Assembly (NCBI GenBank): GCA_949296425.1
Contig: CASFPN010000015.1
Coordinates: forward strand, 36,262 to 100,261
DNA from: an uncultured bacterium
GTDB taxonomy: Bacteria > Cyanobacteriota > Vampirovibrionia > Gastranaerophilales > Gastranaerophilaceae
Length of the DNA: 64,000 bases
Direction of reading: 5' to 3'
Made by a program: the position numbers and the translations under genes. Shown here in pieces: positions 45,173 to 55,535 of the stretch. Each line of letters opens with the position of its first letter. Position 1 is the first letter of the stretch. Under the pieces are notes generated by a model. It was not told the origin of the DNA. It saw only the letters and a list, made by a program, of their open reading frames with translations, and ran no database searches.

Positions 45173-45745
45173 TTAGAATTTCAATCCCGTAATCCAATTT
45201 TTTATATCGTTTTCTTTCGCGGAGTTTTCGTACGATGTGTAGCCTTCAAGAATTTTTGCATCCGGTGCCAGTTTTTGCATATCAACGTATGTTGTTGATT
45301 CTCCGCCGCCTCCATGTGTGCAAAAGGGTACAATAACTTTTTCTGTAAAATCATTTTCTTTTAAAAAGGTTTTGACAGGACCTGCCATTGTGTACCACCA
45401 GACAGGAGTTCCTACAAATATTATATCATAATCTTTTACATTTCCGTTATCTGCAAGTTCAGGGAAATAGTTTGCTGCTTTTTCTTTGTTCGCCTGTTCT
45501 ACTACAACATTATACTCTTTCGGATAAGGAGTTTTAGGTGTTATTTCAAATATGTCACCGCCTGTAAGACGCTGAATTTTTTCGGCAACCGCTTTTGTGT
45601 TGCCTGAATGTGAATAGTAAGCAACTAAAACTTTTTTGTCATTCATATTAACCTCCTGATTTTGATTTGCAAAAACTTTGTATATACCAAATGAAAATAT
45701 AAGTGCTAAACATAACACTATACCTGTAATTATTTTGTAATTCAT
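45173..45745 (-). CDS. Exported or membrane-anchored flavodoxin
   Basis: A 190-residue protein of an N-terminal hydrophobic segment (IITGIVLCLALIFSFGIYKV) followed by a flavodoxin domain: the FMN phosphate loop is YYSHSGNTKAVAEKI and a further flavin-contact segment is FVGTPVWWYTMAG. The hydrophobic segment is a signal peptide or anchor, putting a flavin carrier on the outer face. I use the ATG at 45745, eight bases after AGGAG, because the ATG at 45751 lies too close. It is the first gene of the redox-Tat-Lar run. Confidence 0.8.
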   Translation of the reverse strand: MNYKIITGIVLCLALIFSFGIYKVFANQNQEVNMNDKKVLVAYYSHSGNTKAVAEKIQRLTGGDIFEITPKTPYPKEYNVVVEQANKEKAANYFPELADNGNVKDYDIIFVGTPVWWYTMAGPVKTFLKENDFTEKVIVPFCTHGGGGESTTYVDMQKLAPDAKILEGYTSYENSAKENDIKNWITGLKF

Positions 45746-45815
45746 AAGCATCTCTCCTGATAATTATTTTACGAGATAATTATATAACTTGATAGCAGCT
45801 CTCAGTCAATACTTT

Positions 45816-47330
45816 TTATAAATCAATTTCTGATTCTTTAATAGGAGCGCCGATTACTCGTTCAAGTTCTGCGGCATTAACATTATAATTTAAAAGGTTT
45901 GAGTAATAATCAAGCTGGGCATTAAGATAAGAATTTTCTGCATCTTTAAACTCAATTGCATCGCCTAGGCCTACCTGATATCTTCTGAAAGCTTGATATT
46001 GCCGCTCTTTAGCCTGCTGTAGTGCAAGTTTTGAAACCCCAAGGCTGTCATGAGAATTTAAAAGGCTTATGTATGCGCTTTTTACTTCAAGATAAACATT
46101 TTGTCTTTGTTGTTCGTAATCTGCTACTGCTTTTTTGTAGGTTGCATTTGCTTCATCAACCTGTTTTTTCAAAAGCATTAAATTTAATGCTGTATAGTTA
46201 AGCTGAACTCCGAATTGATATCCGTAATCAGCATCAATCTGGCGTCCGCCCTGATTGTAGGAACCGAATGCGCTAATATCAGGTGTGAATGCTCTTTTTG
46301 CACTTCTTACGTTCATTTCGGCCGCATCCATCTGTTTTTTAGCGGAAAGCAGTGCAGGACGTGAAGCTTCTGCCGTTGCAAGAAGGTCTTTAAAATTTAC
46401 ATCATATTTTTTCGTATTTAATTTATCTTTTAAAATGACATTTTCAAGTTCAGGAATACCTACAGAATTTGCAAGTTCCGCTGCGGCAAGTTCAAGTGTG
46501 TTTTTGGCTTTAATAAGGTTAACTTTGGCATTGCCCAGGTTGTATTCGGCAGTAGTAACGTCAATTTTGGCTTTTCTTCCTATTTCATACTGGGCTTTTG
46601 CCTGTTTAAGCTGGAGTTCAAAGTCTTTGACGGTATCTTCGTATACGGTTTTTTGAATTTCCGCGAAAACAAGATTATAGTAAGCAACTTTCACATTATA
46701 AATAACAAGCTCGATGCTTGTTTCTGCGTCATATCTGGATGCTTCAAAAGTCCTCTTTGCCGAATCCGCAAAAGATTTAGTTTTGCCGAAATCAAAGAGC
46801 AGCATATTAGCAGATACTTGCGGCATATAATACATGTTATATTTCTGGTTCATATTGCGCATAAAGGAGCTTGACATTGTCATGAACATGTCATTTCTGG
46901 AGTAATTTACGCCTGCACTTAATGTCGGGAAATAATTTGACCAGGCCTGGCCTATTCTTGATTTATAGATTTCGGCGTTGCTTATTGCTGACATAATTGT
47001 AGGATGGTGTGTAATGGCAAGCTTTATGCAGTCACTCAACGTAACTTCACCGTTCATGTCAGTGTATTCAATTTTACTGTTTATAGTCGGGAATTTTGTT
47101 TCATACATGCCTTCGGCTTCTTTGGATGTTTCCTGTTTGGTTTTTGCATTTTCTTTATTTTGTTTTTTCTGGCGTTTTAAATTAATTTTTTTGGTTTTTT
47201 CGGGTTTTACTATGTGTACTTCTTTATCTTTTTTGGCAACTTTATTCAGTGGAACTTCATCAGCAAATGCGTAATTCCCAAAAGTAATTATAAGCGAATA
47301 TATTAAACACAAATTTATAAACTTTTTCAT
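45816..47330 (-). CDS. TolC-family outer membrane efflux protein
   Basis: A 504-residue protein with a signal peptide ([20 protein letters not shown]), a lysine-rich linker and two outer-membrane efflux repeats rich in heptad-like helices (for example [20 protein letters not shown] and [19 protein letters not shown]). It should form the outer-membrane duct of the RND pump encoded just upstream. The ATG overlaps the stop of the RND gene (ATGA), so the two are coupled. Confidence 0.85.
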   Translation of the reverse strand: MKKFINLCLIYSLIITFGNYAFADEVPLNKVAKKDKEVHIVKPEKTKKINLKRQKKQNKENAKTKQETSKEAEGMYETKFPTINSKIEYTDMNGEVTLSDCIKLAITHHPTIMSAISNAEIYKSRIGQAWSNYFPTLSAGVNYSRNDMFMTMSSSFMRNMNQKYNMYYMPQVSANMLLFDFGKTKSFADSAKRTFEASRYDAETSIELVIYNVKVAYYNLVFAEIQKTVYEDTVKDFELQLKQAKAQYEIGRKAKIDVTTAEYNLGNAKVNLIKAKNTLELAAAELANSVGIPELENVILKDKLNTKKYDVNFKDLLATAEASRPALLSAKKQMDAAEMNVRSAKRAFTPDISAFGSYNQGGRQIDADYGYQFGVQLNYTALNLMLLKKQVDEANATYKKAVADYEQQRQNVYLEVKSAYISLLNSHDSLGVSKLALQQAKERQYQAFRRYQVGLGDAIEFKDAENSYLNAQLDYYSNLLNYNVNAAELERVIGAPIKESEIDL

Positions 47331-50300
47331 TTTTCAGCATACTCCAAATCTTTTTCGGTTATATCCTGTTGCGGGAATTTGTCAACAAATTCCTGAATAA
47401 TTACGTAGAATGCCGGTGTTAAAACAGCACCAATTGTTGCTGCTGCAACCATACCGCCAAATACGGTAGAGCCGACAGAAATTCTTGAATTTGCACCGGC
47501 TCCTGATGCAAAAAGCATCGGAAGAACACCGATAACAAAAGCAAGTTCTGTCATCATAATCGCCCTGAAACGAAGCTTTGCGGCTTTCACGGCTGCTTCT
47601 TTTACCGGAAGTCCGTATTTTTCATGTTCTTCTTTGGCAAATTCTACAATCAGGATAGACTGTTTTGCCGCAAGACCTATTAATGTAATCATACCAACCT
47701 GAGAATAGATATCAAATGACTGGTTAATCATCATCTGGAATATCAGCGCTCCGAGTGCCGCAATCGGTGAAATCAAAAGAACAGCAATCGGTATTGTAAA
47801 GCTTTCATATAGAGCAACAAGGAACAAGTATACAAACACAAGCGCCATTGTAACAATAATAATAGTTTGTCCTGATGCTTCACGTTCTTGGGCTGATGTT
47901 CCTGACCAGTCGAAGGTAATGTCAGATGGGAGAACTCTTCTTGCAACGCTTTCCATTGCGTTCATTGCATCGCCGGAGCTTTTTCCTGCTGCTTCCTGTC
48001 CCTGTATTTGAACGGATTTATAAAGATTGTACCTTGTAATAGATGCCGTACCTATTGTTTGTTTAAGTTTTACGATTGAAAGTATCGGAACCATTACACC
48101 GTTTGTATTTTTTACATAAATGCCGGAAAGATCAGAGGCTGTGTTTCTGAAATCGCTTTCAGCCTGCATTTGAACCTTAAATACCCTGTCGTATTTATTA
48201 AAGTCGTTTATATAATAAGTTCCTAGCATTGAGGCAAGTGTTGAATAAAGTTCCTGCAAGTCAACACTCTGCGCCATTGCTTTTTCATAATCAATTTCGA
48301 GCGTGTATTGCGGAACGTTTGCCTGAAAGTTTGTATACACGCTTGAAAGCGACGGATCTTGATTAGCAGCCTGTATGAGTTTGTTTGCCCAGCTTTCAAG
48401 TTGCTGAGGGGTGTATTCGCCTTGTGACAACATCTGGAATTCAAAACCGCCAAGCATACTCATACCGCTGATTGCAGGCGGTGAAAAAACTACAATGGAC
48501 GCTTCTTTAGTCTTAGATGCAATTGTTCTTATCCTGTTTAAAATAGCAGTGTGAGAAAGGTCTGTAGGACGACCTTCTATTTTCCTTTTTACCCAGTCTA
48601 CAGGAGAAATTTTTCTGTCGGCATAATCATCAAGTGATATAATTGCTGTTGCGGTATTTGTTGCACCGTTTCCGCCGAACAGCATAAGTCTTTTTTCATC
48701 AACACCTTCAAGATTTCGTATTTGATCTATTAACCGCAATCCTACTTCCTCTGTTCTTGAAAGTGATGCCCCGTCAGGCAGAGTAATACTTGCAAGCAGA
48801 ACTCCCTGATCTTCATCAGGAATAAAACCTGTCGGTACCATTTTAAAAGATATCAAAGTCAGTAAAACAAGCGATACGTAAAGAATTATTGTTTTCTTTT
48901 TGTCATGAACAAACACATTGACATATTCAATATAGAAATCTTCAGCCTTTGCAAAGAATTTGTTGAAATCTTCAATAACAACAGCTGTTTTGCGTTTAAT
49001 TCTTTCAACTATATGGTCAATATGGATTAGAAATTCGGATTTAGTTAAATCTTCTTGTTTATGTTCTTTTTTTCCGAGGAAATGAGAACACATTGCAGGA
49101 GAAAGGGTTAGTGCGCAAATCGCAGAAATGGCAATAGATACTGCGATACATACTGCAAATTGTTTGTACATAACACCTGTCATACCGCCCATAAATATAA
49201 TCGGAACAAATACGGCCATTAAAACAAGAGCCATTGCAACAAGTGCAGAACCTACCTCTTGCATGGTTAACTGTGTTGCAATTACGGCGGATTTACCTTC
49301 TTCAAGGTGCCGTTTTACATTTTCAATAACAACAATGGCATCGTCAACTACAACACCGACAGCAAGGACAAGTGCAAACAGAGATAATAAATTTATACTC
49401 ATATTAAGCGCTTTAAGGGCAATAAAAGTTCCTATAAGTGAAACAGGAATAGTTACACAAGGTACAAGTGTTGCCATTGCATCTCCCAGAAACAGGAAGA
49501 TAATGATAACTACGATAATACCTGTCAAAAGAATTGTAAATTCAACCTCTTTCATTGATTCATGGATGTAATCCGAGTCGTCTTTGATAATTTGAATTTG
49601 TAAACCGTTATCAAGTCTTGAATTTATTTCATTGAGTTTTTGTTTTACGGCTTTTGAAAGGTTTAAAATGTTGGCGTCAGAAAGCTGCGACACCATAATC
49701 AATGCGGCAGGTTTTCCGTTTACCGTACCGAGTGTGGTATATGAAGAAGACCCGAGTTCCACGCGAGCTATATCTTTTAATCTTACTTTACTGCCATCCA
49801 TGTTTGAACGGATTATTATATTTTCAAATTCTTCAACATCAGATAGTCTGCCTTTTGATTTTAATGTTAATTGCAGCGCCTGTTCGTCATCTGTCGGACG
49901 GGCTCCTAAAGAACCGGCTGTTACCTGAGTGTTTTGTGCAACAACAGCATTTTTTACATCGGTTGTTGAAATATTTAATCCTGCCATTTTTTGCGGGTCA
50001 AGCCATATTCTCATAGAATAATCGCCGGAGCCGAATACATCAATATCTGCAACGCCTTCTACACGTTTCAACTCATCTTTAATATAAATTGAACCGTAGT
50101 TTGTCATATCAAGTTGTGACCAGTGCCCTGATACAGGATAAATATTCAGGATAATTGCTCCGGAACCCGAGGTTCTGCTTAAGGCTGTGACTCCTGTTCT
50201 TTGTACTTCTTCAGGCAATTGAGATAAAACCTGTTGGATTCTGTTTTGAACGTTCATCAAATTAACGTTTTTATCTGTGCCGACTTTAAAGTACATATTT

Positions 50301-50590
50301 AAAGAATATGAACCGTCATTTGAGGTGGATGACATATAAGAAAGGTTTTCAACACCGTTGAGTTTGTTTTCAAGAACTGTTGCAATTGATGATTCTATAA
50401 CTTCTGCGTTAGCTCCCATATATGATGCTGAAACTCTTACCTGTGGCGGAGTTACATCTGGATAGTTTTCCTGTTTCAATGTCGCCATTGAGATTAGACC
50501 CATAATAACTATACAAATGGATATTACAAGTGCAAATCTCGGTTTTCTTATAAAAAAGTACAATTTATCTTTATCGAAAATTTTCTTCAT
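47327..50590 (-). CDS. RND efflux transporter (HAE1/AcrB-like)
   Basis: A 1087-residue RND transporter of the hydrophobe/amphiphile efflux group, driven by protons. Two large periplasmic loops lie after TM1 and TM7; the proton-relay Asp pair is in [19 protein letters not shown] in TM4. The N-terminal [20 protein letters not shown] is the usual TM1. Length is slightly above the AcrB size. The start overlaps the adaptor stop by one base. The substrate cannot be read. Confidence 0.9.
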   Translation of the reverse strand: MKKIFDKDKLYFFIRKPRFALVISICIVIMGLISMATLKQENYPDVTPPQVRVSASYMGANAEVIESSIATVLENKLNGVENLSYMSSTSNDGSYSLNMYFKVGTDKNVNLMNVQNRIQQVLSQLPEEVQRTGVTALSRTSGSGAIILNIYPVSGHWSQLDMTNYGSIYIKDELKRVEGVADIDVFGSGDYSMRIWLDPQKMAGLNISTTDVKNAVVAQNTQVTAGSLGARPTDDEQALQLTLKSKGRLSDVEEFENIIIRSNMDGSKVRLKDIARVELGSSSYTTLGTVNGKPAALIMVSQLSDANILNLSKAVKQKLNEINSRLDNGLQIQIIKDDSDYIHESMKEVEFTILLTGIIVVIIIFLFLGDAMATLVPCVTIPVSLIGTFIALKALNMSINLLSLFALVLAVGVVVDDAIVVIENVKRHLEEGKSAVIATQLTMQEVGSALVAMALVLMAVFVPIIFMGGMTGVMYKQFAVCIAVSIAISAICALTLSPAMCSHFLGKKEHKQEDLTKSEFLIHIDHIVERIKRKTAVVIEDFNKFFAKAEDFYIEYVNVFVHDKKKTIILYVSLVLLTLISFKMVPTGFIPDEDQGVLLASITLPDGASLSRTEEVGLRLIDQIRNLEGVDEKRLMLFGGNGATNTATAIISLDDYADRKISPVDWVKRKIEGRPTDLSHTAILNRIRTIASKTKEASIVVFSPPAISGMSMLGGFEFQMLSQGEYTPQQLESWANKLIQAANQDPSLSSVYTNFQANVPQYTLEIDYEKAMAQSVDLQELYSTLASMLGTYYINDFNKYDRVFKVQMQAESDFRNTASDLSGIYVKNTNGVMVPILSIVKLKQTIGTASITRYNLYKSVQIQGQEAAGKSSGDAMNAMESVARRVLPSDITFDWSGTSAQEREASGQTIIIVTMALVFVYLFLVALYESFTIPIAVLLISPIAALGALIFQMMINQSFDIYSQVGMITLIGLAAKQSILIVEFAKEEHEKYGLPVKEAAVKAAKLRFRAIMMTELAFVIGVLPMLFASGAGANSRISVGSTVFGGMVAAATIGAVLTPAFYVIIQEFVDKFPQQDITEKDLEYAEK

Positions 50591-51756
50591 TATTTCCCTG
50601 CGTTTAAATTTTTAATATATTCTTCATTATCAATAATTTTTAATTTTTGGCCTTCCGCAGCTATATTTTGGATACCTGAAACAACAACGGTATCATTATA
50701 TTCAAGTCCGCTTTCTACAATCCAGTTATTATTTATACTATCGGAAACTTCTATGTCTTTACGTACAGCTTTGTTATCCTGTACTACCCAGACGTAATAA
50801 CCGCTCATAGGATCGCCTTTGGTACAGGATTGTGGAATTGTCATATATTGAACAATTTTTGGTGCAATAAGTTTGACTTTCATGTAATTTCCCGGAACAA
50901 GCCAGCCTTTTGAGTTGTCAAATACTGCGCGCATACTTATAGAACCTGAATTTTTATCAATTTTGTTATCTACAAAGTCGATTTTCCCTGTTTTGTCATA
51001 CCATTGACCGCCGTCAAACTGCACCTGTACCTGAACATCTTTAAATTTGTCACTGGCTCTGAGTATATTTACATAATCAGCACCTTTCAAGCTGAAAGAA
51101 ACATATACAGGGTTTGTACTTGAAATATTAACTAATGAACCTGATGTTGCAGTTACGTAGTTGCCTTCTGTTATATTAACTTTTCCGATACGACCATCTA
51201 TAGGAGATTTTATGTCAGTGTAACTCAGATTAACTTTTGCAAGTTCGTACTGTTGCCTTGCTGCATCTAAAAGAGCTTTGTTCTGGTTTCGTGTAGCAAG
51301 ACTCTGATCAACATCTGACCTGCTTATCAAATCCTCTTTAATCAATGCATTTGCTCTGTTTAATTCCTGCTGTGCATTTTTCAAAAGAGCACTGTACTGA
51401 TTGACATTAGCTAAAGAATTGTTTACCTCAATCTGGTATTCTCTAGGGTCAATTTTGAATATAAGCTGGCCTTTTTTTACGAAATCGCCTTCTTTAAAAT
51501 ATTTTTTGATAAGAAAGCCAGGAACCCTTGCAACTACATCAACTGAATATTTTGCTTCTACACGTCCTGTTTCTTCGGCTGTAATAAAGGTATTTTCTGT
51601 CTTTGGATGATCAACTACAACTTCTTTGGGTATGGCATTAAGTCTGCTTTGAATTATTGCTGCAATTTTCCCGCTAATTTTATTATAAATAATAGGTGTT
51701 ATGATAACCAGCAAAATAACAATTGCTACTTTTTTGCGTGTAACGTTTATATGCAT
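50590..51756 (-). CDS. Periplasmic adaptor (membrane fusion) protein of the RND pump
   Basis: A 388-residue HlyD/AcrA-like protein with an N-terminal membrane anchor ([18 protein letters not shown]), a lipoyl-like half ([20 protein letters not shown]), a coiled coil hairpin ([20 protein letters not shown]) and barrel domains. It links the RND transporter to the TolC-like duct. GGAG precedes the ATG. It is the first gene of the three-gene efflux operon. Confidence 0.9.
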   Translation of the reverse strand: MHINVTRKKVAIVILLVIITPIIYNKISGKIAAIIQSRLNAIPKEVVVDHPKTENTFITAEETGRVEAKYSVDVVARVPGFLIKKYFKEGDFVKKGQLIFKIDPREYQIEVNNSLANVNQYSALLKNAQQELNRANALIKEDLISRSDVDQSLATRNQNKALLDAARQQYELAKVNLSYTDIKSPIDGRIGKVNITEGNYVTATSGSLVNISSTNPVYVSFSLKGADYVNILRASDKFKDVQVQVQFDGGQWYDKTGKIDFVDNKIDKNSGSISMRAVFDNSKGWLVPGNYMKVKLIAPKIVQYMTIPQSCTKGDPMSGYYVWVVQDNKAVRKDIEVSDSINNNWIVESGLEYNDTVVVSGIQNIAAEGQKLKIIDNEEYIKNLNAGK

Positions 51757-51862
51757 ATCCCAGCTCCAGTCTTTATTATGAAATACCTAATTCTATAATA
51801 ATTTATTAATATATACCTGTCAATTTAGTTAAGAAGTTTATATAATTCCGATAATATTTTGG

Positions 51863-53056
51863 TTAATCGGTCTTTTTAGAGTTTAATATATTTTCTAAAT
51901 TTTCAAGTGAGCATTTTCTTATAAAATTGATTGTATTATTTAAATTTGTGTATAGATTATCATATTGTATACTGTCCATATTTATACATTGTATCAAGGT
52001 CTTGGTAAAATTTTCATTATTGTCGTATACAACTGAGTTTTCATGATTAAAGTAGTGATAACGTGCAAATTTTTCATGAATTATGCAAGGTTTGCAAAAT
52101 CCGTAACTTAATAGAAAGGATCCAGATGTACCTGTTTTTATATATCTCAGGTGAGTTGTGTTTTCGGGATCAAGAAGTGTCAATATGAAGTCGGCTTTTT
52201 GCAGTTCATCGTACATATCTTTATAAGGTAAGCGGCCTTTAAAATTGATATAATTTCGAATATTTCGAGGAATATATTTTTTTTTGCCTGCTCCGATAAT
52301 CGTAACTTTGAAATTGCTAACACCGCTTTGTATAAGTTCATTTATCCCGTTAAACAGTAATGAGTAATTACGGCGTATCGGGTTTAATTCTCCTATTACA
52401 ATAAAATTTGTAACTTTGTTCTTTTTATGCGGATGAATATCTCCGAAGTAAGCAGGGTTGCAAAATACAGGGTTATTTTCATCTTGAATTTTAAGATTTG
52501 CCAGCTGCATAACTCTGTTTTCTTTTAAAAGTTCTTGGTTAATTTTATCTAAACGATGTTCTAATACAATATAACCATATTGAGGTTTTTTTATATTTTG
52601 GAAAAATTCAAAAAATGATATGAAATTCCTGTCTTTTATAAGATTATTTGAATTAAGAATTATGTATTTGTATTGACAAACTTTATCTGAACTCAAAAAT
52701 TGTTGTATATCATACATTTCCAGAGGGTATATTTTGTTATAGTATTTAGCCGGAAGCATTACAAACGGGTTTTCTTTATAACTTTCCGGGGGAACAATTA
52801 TATCAACGTTATAACCTAAATCAGATAAATATTTGCTATAGCCCGGTATACATTCACTGTGGCATGTATTTGCTTCTATAATTAATATACTGTTTGGCAG
52901 AATATTATTGTTCAGAATTTGTTTAAGTTCTTCTTTATTGGTTTTTAAAAATTTGAATTTTAGTCCTAATATTGTTAAAACATTTGCTTCTTTCCCAGGA
53001 GAAGTTTCCATGCTACGGGAAAATATTTTTTTTCTGATTGATTTTAATTTAATCAT
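51863..53056 (-). CDS. Glycosyltransferase-like protein
   Basis: About 397 residues if it starts at the ATG at 53056 (MIKLKSIRKKIF); an earlier in-frame ATG at 53143 overlaps the next upstream gene. The second half resembles a GT-B, GT4-type Rossmann domain (VTNFIVIGELNPIRRNYSLL, then FKVTIIGAGKKKYI, then YDELQKADFILTLLDP). Such enzymes transfer sugars onto cell-surface glycans. The donor motif (E-x7-E) is not evident, so activity is uncertain. Its neighbour is a nucleotidyltransferase, which fits a surface-modification pair. Confidence 0.55.
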   Translation of the reverse strand: MIKLKSIRKKIFSRSMETSPGKEANVLTILGLKFKFLKTNKEELKQILNNNILPNSILIIEANTCHSECIPGYSKYLSDLGYNVDIIVPPESYKENPFVMLPAKYYNKIYPLEMYDIQQFLSSDKVCQYKYIILNSNNLIKDRNFISFFEFFQNIKKPQYGYIVLEHRLDKINQELLKENRVMQLANLKIQDENNPVFCNPAYFGDIHPHKKNKVTNFIVIGELNPIRRNYSLLFNGINELIQSGVSNFKVTIIGAGKKKYIPRNIRNYINFKGRLPYKDMYDELQKADFILTLLDPENTTHLRYIKTGTSGSFLLSYGFCKPCIIHEKFARYHYFNHENSVVYDNNENFTKTLIQCINMDSIQYDNLYTNLNNTINFIRKCSLENLENILNSKKTD

Positions 53057-53133
53057 AAAGCTACTTTTTTTGTTTTTATAGTATATTGTCGTAATAATAT
53101 TGTCCAAACTCCGGCTTTTTACTTGATAAATGG

Positions 53134-54084
53134 TTAAATACATTTTTTAAGAGAAATAACCATATCATCAAGTATTTTTAAAGTATCCGGATTTGGCTGT
53201 GTGAGTAATTTGTTTATATTTTCTTCAAATCTTTCCGGGAGAATTTTGCAATGATCAAGCGCATATTTTACAAGTTTTTTCTCTCCCGGGTGCAAAAGTT
53301 TATTGTTTGCAAAAATTATATCAAAATAACTTGCCATAAATGCTGCAATACGATGGTTAACGCTGTTATAATCTTTTCTGTACAAAGCTTTTTCTATTTG
53401 TTCATAGTAAGATGCAAATGGTTTGTCTTTTAAAAGCATCATATTTCTTTCAATTATATTTTGTTTTAGCTCTTTTGGATAGGGGGTATCAAGCTGTTTC
53501 TTCAAACCCGCAAGCCAGCCGGTTTGGTCATAGAGAGGCTCGCAGTTTTTTACGGTAAACAAAAAACATGTTGTATAACCGTTGGAGGGATGATGTTTTC
53601 CCCAAACATTTTCTATGATATTTTCTATCCAATTTTTATTAATGTACATAACATCCAATTGAGTCTTCATTTTGTCAACAAAAAATTCATCACCAGAACC
53701 GAAATATTCGCCTCCTGCTTCATATTTTGTTGAATATTTTTTTATAATTTTCAGTCTATCTTCAACAGGTATATCTGTTTCTATGAAAATATATGTATCA
53801 ATATCTGATCTTTCGTCTGCCGTTAAAGCTTTTTGTGAACCGCCAGTTGCAATGGCTGTTACTTGTTTAAGTGTTTTAAAATCATTAATAATTTCATTAA
53901 ATGTTGTATCCATCTCGCTCTTTTTAGTTTTTCTTATCTTTTTATCAAACACATCCATGTCAAATCCGGTAAAATAAATTTGATTAGAATATTGGTGCGG
54001 GTTTTTAATATTCATATTATACAATTTATTTTTAAATTTTGAAATATGTGTATTTGTAAAGTTATGTATTGTTAATATTTGCAT
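53134..54084 (-). CDS. Nucleotidyltransferase-fold protein (DUF4037-like)
   Basis: A 316-residue protein with a polymerase-beta-like nucleotidyltransferase core: ATGGSQKALTADERSDIDTY gives the GGS and D-x-D motif, and TQLDVMYINK the third Asp. The C-terminal half is helical, as in DUF4037/aminoglycoside-adenylyltransferase-like proteins. It could adenylate a small molecule or a protein; no substrate is visible. No Shine-Dalgarno is seen for the ATG at 54084. It lies at the edge of the accessory island. Confidence 0.7.
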   Translation of the reverse strand: MQILTIHNFTNTHISKFKNKLYNMNIKNPHQYSNQIYFTGFDMDVFDKKIRKTKKSEMDTTFNEIINDFKTLKQVTAIATGGSQKALTADERSDIDTYIFIETDIPVEDRLKIIKKYSTKYEAGGEYFGSGDEFFVDKMKTQLDVMYINKNWIENIIENVWGKHHPSNGYTTCFLFTVKNCEPLYDQTGWLAGLKKQLDTPYPKELKQNIIERNMMLLKDKPFASYYEQIEKALYRKDYNSVNHRIAAFMASYFDIIFANNKLLHPGEKKLVKYALDHCKILPERFEENINKLLTQPNPDTLKILDDMVISLKKCI

Positions 54085-54223
54085 TTTAGTCTGTAAAAAA
54101 TTATTTCATGAACATATTTTGATTGCCAGTAATCTTAATTTTTCCGATCCGAAAATGTCCACACAAAGCGGGCTTTACCAAAATAATCTATCTATCCGTA
54201 CAAATCAAACTGGGAAAAAAGTA

Positions 54224-54356
54224 CGACGAGGCTGTCTTGACCTGTTCGCGTTAAACGGGACTATGGTTGACGCCTTCAATGCCGTTGGCATTTTGTCGTC
54301 AAGCCTCCGCCCTCTGCTCTCAGGTCGCTCGAACTCGCGACCTCATGCGTGACAGG
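54224..54356. repeat. tRNA-Asp fragment holding a hairpin element (left end of the island)
   Basis: Bases 54327-54356 are an exact 30-base copy of the tRNA-Asp gene at 61142-61171, in the same orientation. Before it comes CGACGAGGCT (54224-54233), the next part of the same tRNA end. Between the two tRNA parts, inside what would be the T loop, is a 94-base element. The element contains TTCGCGTTAAACGGGAC, a hairpin TTGACG...AATGCC-GTT-GGCATT...CGTCAA, and CTCCGCCCTCTGCTCTCAGG. The same element is at 60957. It probably marks an attachment site of an integrated element. Confidence 0.65.
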
Positions 54357-54564
54357 GGCTTTTTTAAGTATAAAAATGCTGTATTTGCACCACTTTTAGC
54401 CCTATGCAACTTTTCAAAAACAGCCTAAACTACATATCAATTACCCACCCATTACACATAGTTTTTTATTGAATAAAATATCTGCTTTAATGCAAAATAA
54501 CAAATAACAATTTGTCTGTAATTTAATATTCATAATACTTTTGGTGTTGTTATCTTTTGTTATT

Positions 54565-54590
54565 TTATGTAGACATAAGTATCTACATAA
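54565..54590. promoter_or_regulatory. Operator before the RelE/HigB-like toxin gene
   Basis: A perfect inverted repeat TTATGTAGA (54565-54573) and TCTACATAA (54582-54590), eight-base spacer, covering the -35 region of the toxin promoter. It is a probable site for the neighbouring HTH antitoxin. Confidence 0.6.
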
Positions 54591-54599
54591 ACATAATTA

Positions 54600-54614
54600 T
54601 GCTATAATAAACGC
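54600..54614 (+). promoter_or_regulatory. Extended -10 promoter, leaderless start of the toxin gene
   Basis: TGC then TATAAT (54603-54608), six bases before the ATG at 54615. No Shine-Dalgarno is present, so the message probably begins at or next to the ATG. Confidence 0.6.
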
Positions 54615-54971
54615 ATGGCAAAGCGAACAGAGGCATTGGAAGTATATTTTTACAAGACAAGTTCAGGTAATGAACCTGTGAGAGAATGGCTTAAAGATTT
54701 ACCTAGAGAAGATAAGCGTACAATCGGGTTTGATATTAAAACTGTTCAATATGGCTATCCGATAGGTATGCCTTTGACAAGAGTTTTACATGGCACAAAT
54801 GGTCTTGAAGAAGTCCGCAGTAATGTATCGAACGGTATTGCAAGAGTTATCTTCTATGTTGAAGATGACACAATGGTGCTTTTGCACGCATTCATCAAGA
54901 AGAGTCAAAAGACGCCGCAAAAAGATTTAGATGTTGCTATCAAACGCTACAAAGAATTATGCAAAAGATAA
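54615..54971 (+). CDS. RelE/HigB-like toxin (Gp49 type)
   Basis: A 118-residue protein of the phage-derived Gp49/HigB group of RelE-fold toxins, which cleave mRNA on the ribosome. Segments EVYFYKTSSGNEPVREWLKD, GLEEVRSNVSNGIARVIFY and VLLHAFIKKSQKTPQKDLD are diagnostic. Its 3' end overlaps the oppositely oriented HTH gene by 15 bases, an unusual convergent layout for a toxin-antitoxin pair. The promoter has an operator and a leaderless start. Confidence 0.85.
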   Translation: MAKRTEALEVYFYKTSSGNEPVREWLKDLPREDKRTIGFDIKTVQYGYPIGMPLTRVLHGTNGLEEVRSNVSNGIARVIFYVEDDTMVLLHAFIKKSQKTPQKDLDVAIKRYKELCKR

Positions 54972-55241
54972 AATAATACGTTTTCCTAAGTATTTAGCGA
55001 CTTTTTCTATTGTATTCAATGTGATTGAAGTATTTTCAGGGTCTAAAATACGACAAATAGCTGTTCTTGAAGTTTCAAGTTCTTTTGCCAAGCGATTTAC
55101 TGAAATATTATCTTCAAGCATTTTTTGTTCTAATGCGTAAGCTATAACTCTTTTTATTGCAACAGCTTCTGACTCTTGAAGCATATCTTCTTCTTCAAGA
55201 AAACTGTCAAAACTGGTGCCTATGTGTTTTTTATCAATCAT
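54957..55241 (-). CDS. HTH (XRE-type) antitoxin of the convergent toxin
   Basis: A 94-residue protein with a Cro/CI-type helix-turn-helix (SVNRLAKELETSRTAICRIL then SITLNTIEKVAKYLGKRI), like HigA antitoxins. The N-terminal 40 residues are acidic and helical and could bind the toxin. It converges on the toxin gene. Its promoter, TTGAAA-17-TACAAT, has a 12-base palindrome between the boxes, fitting autorepression. Confidence 0.8.
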   Translation of the reverse strand: MIDKKHIGTSFDSFLEEEDMLQESEAVAIKRVIAYALEQKMLEDNISVNRLAKELETSRTAICRILDPENTSITLNTIEKVAKYLGKRIILSFA

Positions 55242-55266
55242 TTTTAATCATCCTTTACTTATATTT

Positions 55267-55297
55267 ATATTGTACCAAAATTGGTACAATATTTCAA
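55267..55297 (-). promoter_or_regulatory. Antitoxin promoter with embedded operator
   Basis: On the minus strand TTGAAA (55297-55292), 17-base spacer, TACAAT (55274-55269). The palindrome ATATTGTACCAA (55267-55278) / TTGGTACAATAT (55281-55292) fills the spacer and covers the -10 box. Its half-site TGTACC shares TGTA with the toxin operator. Confidence 0.75.
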
Positions 55298-55385
55298 CCC
55301 CTGTGTCATAAATTTGTTAAAAAGCCTTAAAACACAGTTAAAACAAATATGTACAGGGTACTTTATTCCAAATATAATAATAAAA

Positions 55386-55484
55386 ATGGCTATTTCAGGC
55401 ATTTTTGAACATTTAAACAGAATTGCTGAATACAGAATAAACGAGATTAAACGGAAACAGTATTTTAAATATAAATATATATAA
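55386..55484 (+). CDS. Possible 32-residue leaderless peptide
   Basis: MAISGIFEHLNRIAEYRINE and a basic tail; TATAAT (55373-55378) is seven bases before the ATG and no Shine-Dalgarno is present. It fits the leaderless pattern of the island but is short and uncertain. Confidence 0.3.
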   Translation: MAISGIFEHLNRIAEYRINEIKRKQYFKYKYI

Positions 55485-55535
55485 AATTCAAACAAGTTCA
55501 ACGAGTGTCAATCTCGTATTAGCAGAGGTATTTTT

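Noticed and set aside
54247..54253. GTTAAAC in the hairpin elements looks like an integron attC core site (GTTRRRY)
   Set aside because: There is no integron integrase, the second copy reads GATAAAC, and the arrangement of inner sites does not fit attC. Coincidence is more likely.
54119..54352. A 77-codon plus-strand open frame across the left hairpin element
   Set aside because: It runs through the tRNA fragment and the hairpin, has no Shine-Dalgarno, and encodes no known pattern. It is a chance frame.
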